Shown piece after piece: positions 57,113 through 64,000 of a DNA stretch of 64,000 nucleotides. Within the stretch, counting starts at the first letter, position 1; every line of letters starts with the position of its first letter. The stretch comes from Chlorella sorokiniana (taxonomy: Eukaryota > Chlorophyta > Trebouxiophyceae > Chlorellales > Chlorellaceae): NCBI GenBank assembly GCA_025917655.1, contig CP084612.1, forward strand, positions 1,302,001-1,366,000, written 5' to 3'. The translations under genes were made by a program, and so were the position numbers. The notes under the pieces were generated by a model. It was not told where the DNA came from, did no database searches, and was given only the letters and a program-made list of their open reading frames with translations.

Positions 57113-58220
57113 ATGGTGTCTCAAACCACCATCAACATCCTAGGCATCATCGGCGGCGTTGTGCTGGCCATTTGCCAGGCCCCGCAGGTGAATTTGGGTC
57201 CGCTGCGCCGGTGAAACTCTGCTCTGGTGCCCTTGCTTGAGCGTGCGACTGAGAGTGTCCCCTGCTGCGTGCCGATGCAGCTGTGGAAACTGTGGCGCAC
57301 CAAGTCGGCTGCTGACCTCAGCTACTGGTACCTTGTTCTGTATAGCATCGGCCTCCTGTTCATCACCGTCTATGTAAGCCACCGCCCTCCCCCTGGCAGC
57401 CTGTGCCGAGCTCCTGCTGCTGTTGTTCCATGCCGCTCACAGGGTCAAGCCCTGTTCGGCTGGTATGCTGGCTCTATGCTGCCCTGGCTGGCTGCAGCGT
57501 TGCCTGTCACCGCCGCTCCTCCCTTCCTCCCCCATGTGCGCCTGCAGCTGTACCTGGAAGGGGCCACGGTGGGCTGGATCTGTGAAGCCATAGAGACGGG
57601 TGCGGCCAGCACTGAGTGTTTACTCTAGTGGCAGTCACGGGACAGCGCACCAGAGGATGGCGGGGCCTGATGCCGCCTGCGTGGGCACAATCCGCCGCCG
57701 CGTCAACCCCACCTCTTTCCTCCTTCCCCCACACCCCCGTCCCTCCCATGCCCGCTGCGCAGTCTGCGGCTTCGCCCTCATCATCGCCAAGTACTACTAT
57801 GACGAGTGGGGCCCGCTGAGCGCGCGGGGCAAGCAGCGGCGAGCGGAGGGCAAGGAAGGGGCGCAGGGCGGCGCGCTCAGCGGGGCGCCCAGCCAGGCGG
57901 CGCTGCTGCCGCCGCAGGTCGCCCACGCGCCGCCGCCCCCGGGCAGCGACAAGGACAGCGACGGCAGCGAGTCGTGCGCCGTGAGCGTGGGCGGCGGGGG
58001 GAGGCGGTGCCCGCCGGCGGCACGCCAGCTGGCAGCTCCACTCGTCGGCTGCGGGAGCGGCGGCGCAGCCACGACGCGCTGCCCATCTGAGCAAGCCGCT
58101 TCCCTGCTGCCTCAGACTTGCTCCACTGATGGGGTTTTTGAACATCGTTGCAGAATCACCACTGCAGTCAAGATTGTCCTCACCAACCAAGTAACTCCGA
58201 ATGCTGTGCAGTGTAGCTGA
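57113..58220 (+). CDS. PQ-loop membrane protein with a single three-helix bundle (SemiSWEET-like)
   Basis: Four exons encode a small membrane protein. Exon 1 (MVSQTTINILGIIGGVVLAI, ending CQAPQ) holds helix 1 and the PQ motif. Exon 2 gives LWKLWRTKSAADLSYWYLVL plus a second helix (YSIGLLFITVY). Exons 3 and 4 give LYLEGATVGWICEAIE and FALIIAKYYYDEWGP, the third helix. This is one PQ-loop bundle, the architecture of bacterial SemiSWEET sugar transporters, where eukaryotic SWEET and cystinosin-type proteins have two. A hydrophilic tail with poly-Pro and Asp/Ser stretches follows. As read it stops at 58220; if one base is missing in the G run at about 57998 it stops at 58090 instead (RERRRSHDALPI). 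Substrate and membrane are unknown, though a dimer would be needed for transport. Confidence 0.7.
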
Positions 58221-58230
58221 GCGGCAGGCA

Positions 58231-58235
58231 TTACA
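58231..58235 (-). terminator. TGTAA poly(A) signal, EDEM-type gene
   Basis: Minus-strand TGTAA about 150 nt beyond the EDEM-type stop codon; it lies just past the PQ-loop gene end, so the two 3' ends nearly meet. Confidence 0.4.
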
Positions 58236-58381
58236 CCCACAGGCACTCGCCCGCGAGCGCGGGGCTGAGCAGTACTCAACGGAAGGCAGTGTGTGCAGTG
58301 CTGGTGCAATGAAATGTGGGCCTCGCGAGACAGCGGCCGCAGCGCGGGCCACAAGCGCATGGGGTGGGGTGGGGCAGAGCA

Positions 58382-61300
58382 TTATTCATACTCGTCTTCA
58401 TCACTGCCCTCCCCTTCGTCTCCACCGCCTGGCCCGCCGTCGCTGTCGGGCGGGTGGTGCTGGAAGTGGTGCTGTACCTGGGAGAGCAGCCTGGCAAAGG
58501 TGGCCCCGGGTCGCTGCCCCCCCCGCCGCCACGCGGTTGAACAGCCACAGCTGCGCCTGCGGCGACATCAGCAGCTGCACCTGCTGCGCCCGCGCCTCGC
58601 CGCCGCCGCCGCCGGGCAGCCCGCCGCCCGCCGCCGCCTCGCAGCGTTCCGCAGCGGCCGCCGCCGCGCGGGGCATACAGGCGCAGGCGCACGCCGCCCC
58701 GGCCCCCCCCGCCCCCGCCTCCCCCGCCGCCGTGCAGCGCCGCCAGCAGCACGCCGCCCTGCCTGCTGGGCAGCAGCACGGCTGGGATGTCGGCCTGGCT
58801 GCCGCTCGTCGGTGCCCATGGCCATCAGCGCCGGCTCGCTGTTCACCACCACCACCCCCACCGCCCCCGCAGCCTGCGCCGCCGCCGCCTTGTGCACAAA
58901 CATGCACCTGCAGCACAGGCGCGGGCGGGCCTGAGACGTGCGGGCGGGCTGAGGGCATGCAGGCGTGCCGGCACAGGCGCCGCTGCAAAACAGATGGAAC
59001 GGACGCCGCTGCAAAACAGATGGAACGGCCGCCGCTACAGCCGCAGGGCCCAAGCGCGGGAGCGTGAACTCCTGGGTGGTGTGGGCCTGCGGGCGGCGCT
59101 CACCCGCCGCGTTGCACCACCGCGATCCGGCCCGCCAGCTCCGCCGCGTTCAGCAGCTGGGAGCAGGCGTGCAGCGGCTGCGCGGCGGCAGCCTCCGCCT
59201 CTGCCGCGCACAGCACCGCGGGGGAAGGCGGCGGCGCGCGCCGCCACCAGATGCGGGGCCGGGAGGGAGGCGGCGACGCCGCCGCTGCCGCAGTGCAGCG
59301 CCGCCTCCTCGCCCTCGCCACCCCCGCCTTCCTCCCGCCCGCTGCAGCCACGCGGCCTCGCTTGCTGCTGCTGCTGCTGCTGCTGCTGTGCCTGCCGCTG
59401 CTCTTGCTGCTGCTGCTGCGGCCGCTGATGGTGCTCTCCTTCACCCAGATCATCGGGATCCTCGTACGGATCGTCGTCCTCCTCCTCCACCGCCAGCGAG
59501 CCCTCAGCCGGGTCAGCGATGTACAAGAGGCGGTACCGCTGGCCCGCAGCGCCGCCCTCGAGCACCTCCACCCGCCGCCCCCGCCACGCAGCCAGCTCCG
59601 GCGCCGGCGGCGAGCCGCCGGCGCCGTCGCCGCTGGCAGCCGCGTGGCGCGTCGCCGCGTCTGCCTCGCCGCACCCGGGTTCGAAGGCGGGCCCGAAATC
59701 CGCCAGCATGGCTTCCATGCGGCTCACCGTCCCGTCTGGCAGCTGCGCCTCAACTACCACCTCGTAGCCCGGCCCAGGGTCACCGTGCGGGCCGGCCCCC
59801 CGCCATCCTCGCCGCCGCTGCCCGCAGCGCACCCCTGCTGCTGCTGCTGCTGCTGCTGCTGCGCTGCTGCCGCGGCTGCAGCGGCCTCAGGAGGCACATC
59901 CGTCAGCTGGATGATCACGTAGTTTTGGGGCAGGGCGGCCAGGCGGCGCGGCGGCACCTGCCGCGGCGGCAGCTCGGTCAGCACGCCGCAGCCCAGGGAG
60001 CCGCGCTTTATGTCCTGCGGGGGTAGCCAGGGGTGTTGGGGGGCTTAGCACACGCGTTTGTGTGCAAGCATGCGCCGCCAGGGGGCAGCTGGGCACCTGC
60101 ATCCCCCACCTTTCTTTTTCCTGGGTGCCCAGAAACCCACAGCCGCCCTGCCAACGAAAACCTGCCGCCCGGCTGCTGCGCTGAACCAACTCACCTCGAC
60201 GACGCAGAGGAACTGGCGGTTGACGGGCAGGCCGTTGGCGGCGCTGGCCGGCTGGCTGCCGAGCCTCAGCTTGGCGACGGCGGCGGCGGCCTCCTTGCTG
60301 CGCTGCACACGCTGTGCCGACCGCGCTTGCGCGCGCTCCGCACGCCGCACGGCCGCCGTCACGACGCGGCACGCGGCGCAGCGCCGCGCCCGCAGCAGCG
60401 CCGGGCGCGCCGGGCGGCAGCGGCAGGAGGGGCAGCGCGGCATGCAGCACGCTCGCTGCCTCTGCGCGTGACGCGGCCGCTGCGCGGTCGTCTGCGCACA
60501 GAGGGGCACACTTGCGGGCCACATGTTCCTGCAGCCACCGCTGCCACCTCTCCTCCCCTTCGGCAGCGTCGCCGCTGCCAACCTGGCTGCCATCAGGCTG
60601 CTGCTGCCCAGGAGGGTCCGGCTGCCCTGGAGGCGCCTCAGACCAGAAGCACACGCCGCCACCATCCGCCTCCTGCTGCTGCGCTAGAGGCGCCACGCGC
60701 TGCCGCTGCCCTGCCTCCTCCAGCTGCTGCTGCGCGCCAGGCACGCCGCCCGCCGCCTCCTCGCCCGCCGCTGCACACTTGCCCCCGTCACGGCTGCAGT
60801 TGAGGCGCTGCCGCTCCTTCAACACCAGGTCTGCCGCGTCGGGGGCAAACCCGCCGGCCCGATCTGGGAACGGCGGCAGCAAGTGGCCCTGCGCTCACAC
60901 GGGAGGAGGCAGCAGGGATGGGGCACTGTTTGCTTTGGTAGTGGCTTTGGCAGCTGCGCTCAGTGCAGGATGCCCTCGCTGCACGCTCCCCGCATGCCTA
61001 CATCGACCTGCCGCACTTGTCTGCTGCCGCCCACCCTGCAGGACGCTCTTAAGGCATGGTCCACAGCTGGAAAGCCCCCTGCGCGCGCGCCCACACACAC
61101 AAACACACACACGACGCCGACCACCCAACCACCCCAAACTGGCCCGCTCAGGGGCATGCCGCCGTGCCCCACCTCTGTGCTGAGCACGAAGTGGTCCACC
61201 AGGGCGGAGGCGTTGGAGAAGAGGAGGTACAGGTACTTGACGGTTTCCGACAGGAAGAAAGACTCCATGGTGTCCTGCGGGGCACGGTGGGCGGGGGTGC

Positions 61301-64000
61301 AGGCGGGGCCACTGGTGGGTGTGAATGTGTGGGAGGGGGAGAGGGGGAGGGAGTGGATGGGTGGATGGGTGGGTGGGCAGATGCGTGGGGTCAGGCAGCA
61401 GCTGCAAAGCCCGCCTGCAAGGCAACCGGGTGCAGGCATGCAAGGGGGCCGGCAAGGCCAAGCCCCTCCTGGCAAGACCAAGGGCCCCCTGGCCGCCCCG
61501 CCTGCCGGGCCTGCTCTCCCGCCCTGCGCCGCGCCCTTTCCCAGGCACCGCAGCAGCTTGTGTGTGAAGGGCAGGCGTGGCAGGGAGGGGAGGAGGCAGC
61601 GCCCCACCTCCAGCTGCCCAGTGGCCACGTCCCCCACCGAGGCGTAGCCGCAGGGGGCGCGGTTGGCGTCGCGCAGGCGCGCCTGCAGGAGGCCCCCACC
61701 CCCAGCAGGCGCGGGTCGCCCGAGGCGGCGTGCAGCAGGAAGGTCGACTCCATCAGCTCGGGCGCAGCGGGTAGCCTGCGCGCGTGGGGGGGGGGTGGGT
61801 GGATTGGGGGGGCCGGCGGGGGCGCGCGCATGTAAATGCATGGGGAGGGATGGGCATGCTGGCGGCTGGGAGGTCATTGTATAGGTGTGTGTGCATGTGT
61901 ATTACACGAGCGTGTGGTGTTGGGGGGATACAATGCATGGGCCGCAGCGGGTGTGCTGGGCCAGCTGCAGGGGAAACCCCGCTGGGGCTTCCAGACCGGG
62001 TGCGCTCTCCAGCACCCCCGCCCCGCTGCGGCACCTTGTCCTGCCTCGCAGCCCTGCCCTGGCTCGCATCCCCTCCCTCGCCCCTCGCCCCCGGCCGCCC
62101 CCGCACCCGACTCTGTGGGGTGACGGCCGTCCAGCCCCACGTCGAACATCTCGGGCAGCCAGCCGAAGCGGCGCCACGCGGCCGTCCAGTTGGCGTGCAG
62201 GGCGCCGCCCTCCTCCACCTGCCCCGCCAGCGCCTGCAGGCCCGGCCAGAAGGCGCCCAGGGACCAGACGTAGGGGTGCAGCACCTGGCCGCTGCGCATG
62301 TCAACGTCGACCAGCCTGTGTGTGTGTGTGTGTGGGAGGGGGAGGCGTGTGGTGCTGATATGGAAGAATGTGTGGGCGCATGTGTGGGTGGAAAAGAGAG
62401 AAGAGCGGCCAGGCATCGGCGGCCGACCCTAGCGGCAGCGCGAGAAGTGTCGGCAGTGGGCATCGTATTTCGGGATGTGACCTGGCCCACCCACCAGCCT
62501 TCCGCCCCGCCCAAGCAACCAGCAACACCACACCAAGCATGCAGGCATCCCCCAACCCCGTGCTGACGCACCAGACGTGCCCGTTCCAAGCCGGATCCAG
62601 CTGCAGGTTGGTCATGACGGCGGCGTACACCTCGGCAAACATGGAGAGGTAGGCGGGGTCGCCAAAGGCGAGGTAGGCCTGAAAAGGGGGGGGACACGAG
62701 TGTGTTCCAGGGTTAGAGGGCAGGCACAGTGCCGGTGAAGAAGAAAGCTGGGCCTGCTGGCTGCTGCTGGCTGGTCGGCCTGTGGGTAAGACGGCTGCGC
62801 GGCACCGGCCCAACGCTGGTGCCTTTGGCTTGCAGCCCCCTGCTCCCCCCTTCTGTGCCCTCCGCTCTGTTGGCGAGGGCATACACCAGAAACCACGCGC
62901 TGGTCGGCTGCTCGCTGCCCGCCTTCGCGGTGCCCCGCACGCACTCACCCCGCACTCACCGCACACACACACACTGCTACCAAACACGCTCCACATGAAC
63001 ACCGCTCCCACACGCGCTCCACCCACACACCTACCCGCAACCACCACACGCGCTTCACCCACAACCACCACACGCGCTTCACCCGCACACCAGCCACAAA
63101 ATTCGCATCACCCACCCACAGACACCCACCTTGAGCAGGTATTCGTAGTAGGAGTCCACCCCGCCCCCACGCCCGCGTCGGTGCGCACCCACCCGCCGCC
63201 GTCGCAGTCAAGCGTGTTGCCAAGAAGGCCGCGCGGGGAGCGCATGGCGAAGATGGCCTCCACCGCGTGCCGCGCCGCCGCCTCGTAGCTGGCGTTGCCG
63301 GTCAGGCGGGTGAGCACACCGAACTCCAGCAGCAGCGTGCCGGCGCAGGCGGTGCACGTGTGGCGCACGTCCCCGGGATCTGGCCCTGCGCCGCGGCAAC
63401 GGGCGCAGCAGTGCGGTGGCAGCGCTTGGGTCGGAGGGCGCCGCACGCAGCCGTGAGCAGCTGCGGCGCAGAGGTACCGCACGTGCCCTCACCCCTCCAC
63501 AACACACACCCATACCCCACCCCGAATCCCTTGGCCGGCTGCCTGCAGCGCGCCAGCGAGCGGCGGCAGGCGCCCCTCACGTGTCTGAGGTTGACCCAGG
63601 ACAGGGGCACCCCCGTGGGCGTGCGGAAGGCGGGCATGAAGCGGTCGGCCAGGTCGACGGCCAGGCGCAGCAGGGCGCCGTCGTAGCCAGGCACTAGGGA
63701 GGAGTCCTGCGGGTGGTGGTGGCGGCGGCGGTGGCGGTGGTGGTGTGGGTGCGTGTTCAGGCAGGCGGTTCGGGAACTGAGCAGCGTCATGAGTGCCTCT
63801 AGCAGCCTCAGCATCCTGTCCTGGCACGGCTGCCAGCGTGGACCCCACCACCACCACGCGAGCGCGATGGAGGCTGCGGCGCCGACCACCCGCGCTGGGC
63901 CCCCGGGCGGCAGGGGCTGCCGCGGCGCCCAAGCTGTGCAGCCTGCGCAGGTCGCCTGTCGCTGCTGCCCGGCGCACCTGCCCGATGAGCATGTGGGCTG
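58382..64000 (-). CDS. EDEM-type GH47 alpha-mannosidase-like protein with PA domain (5' end outside window)
   Basis: EDEM proteins act in the ER lumen, trimming mannose on misfolded glycoproteins to send them to degradation. The minus-strand gene enters at the right edge (AHMLIGQVRR), so its signal peptide and first GH47 part are not seen. Visible GH47 blocks are YDGALLRLAVDLADRFMPAF (63690), TCTACAGTLLLEFGVLTRLT (63350), GWVRTDAGVGAG with DSYYEYLLKAYLAFGDPA (63150), WSLGAFWPGLQALAGQV (62240), WLPEMFDVGLDG (62150), YPLRPELMESTFLL (61760), CGYASVGDVATGQLE (61640), and DTMESFFLSETVKYLYLLF and HFVLSTE (61270-61180), containing acidic and Ca-binding Thr positions of the family. A Gln/Glu-rich linker follows, then a PA domain (LAGRIAVVQRGGCMFVHKA, then AVGVVVVNSEP, 59150-58850), and an acidic end SDEDEYE at 58384. 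The architecture is closest to EDEM3; no KDEL is present. Frame slips occur near 58520. Confidence 0.85.
58978..59035. repeat. 24-25-bp tandem repeat in EDEM intron
   Basis: GCTGCAAAACAGATGGAACG recurs twice with a GC-rich joint, followed by a third partial copy. It lies in the intron that splits the PA domain. Confidence 0.85.
63000..63095. repeat. CACACGCGCTTCACCC minisatellite in EDEM intron
   Basis: Three to four imperfect copies of a unit of about 24 bp (CACACGCGCTTCACCC and CCGCAACCAC) sit within an intron of the EDEM-type gene. Confidence 0.75.

Overview
The window is nuclear DNA of a GC-rich, intron-dense eukaryote, most likely a unicellular green alga of the Chlorella type (Trebouxiophyceae). 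The evidence is a very high GC content, many short GT-AG introns in almost every gene, plant-type families (a DUF506 nuclease-like protein, a PPR protein, a UPF1 of plant/animal type), plastid-targeted proteins of cyanobacterial descent (a DUF3181 protein, probably a PP2C), and TGTAA, the chlorophyte poly(A) signal, downstream of several stop codons. The species cannot be named from the sequence alone. Coordinates given for CDS entries are genomic spans that include introns.

Layout from left to right: a vacuolar/SLC38-type amino acid transporter (+, about 1635-4905); a membrane-anchored M1 aminopeptidase (+, 5208-13526); a GET2/CAML-like tail-anchored-protein receptor (-, 14056-15725) sharing a 157-bp divergent promoter region with UDP-glucose 4-epimerase (+, 15883-18406); PCNA (-, 18692-20709), class II dihydroorotase (-, 21214-23475) and a monoacylglycerol-lipase-type hydrolase (-, 23876-25660) in tandem; the NMD helicase UPF1 (+, 27008-34051); a PPR protein (-, 35326-39407); a YeaO-like DUF488 protein (+, 39822-40621); a tandem pair of a lineage-specific nuclear-type protein (copy A decayed, 40740-43975; copy B better preserved, 44325-47515); a DUF506/PDDEXK-like protein (-, 48160-51474); a possible small membrane protein; a plastid DUF3181 protein (+, 52633-53433); a PP2C phosphatase (+, 53740-56314); a one-bundle PQ-loop (SemiSWEET-like) protein (+, 57113-58220); and an EDEM-type GH47 protein with a PA domain (-, from 58382 through the right edge).

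The genes are ordinary housekeeping loci and do not form an operon or one pathway. Themes that recur are nucleotide/DNA metabolism (PCNA, dihydroorotase), RNA quality control (UPF1), ER protein handling (GET2-like, EDEM) and plastid proteins. The most unusual parts are the 3.2-kb tandem duplication with its mosaic identity and CTG-poor block, several GC-AG introns, a UPF1 whose third zinc site lacks its usual ligands, and many single-base losses in G/C runs that put conserved genes out of frame, which look like consensus errors rather than biology.
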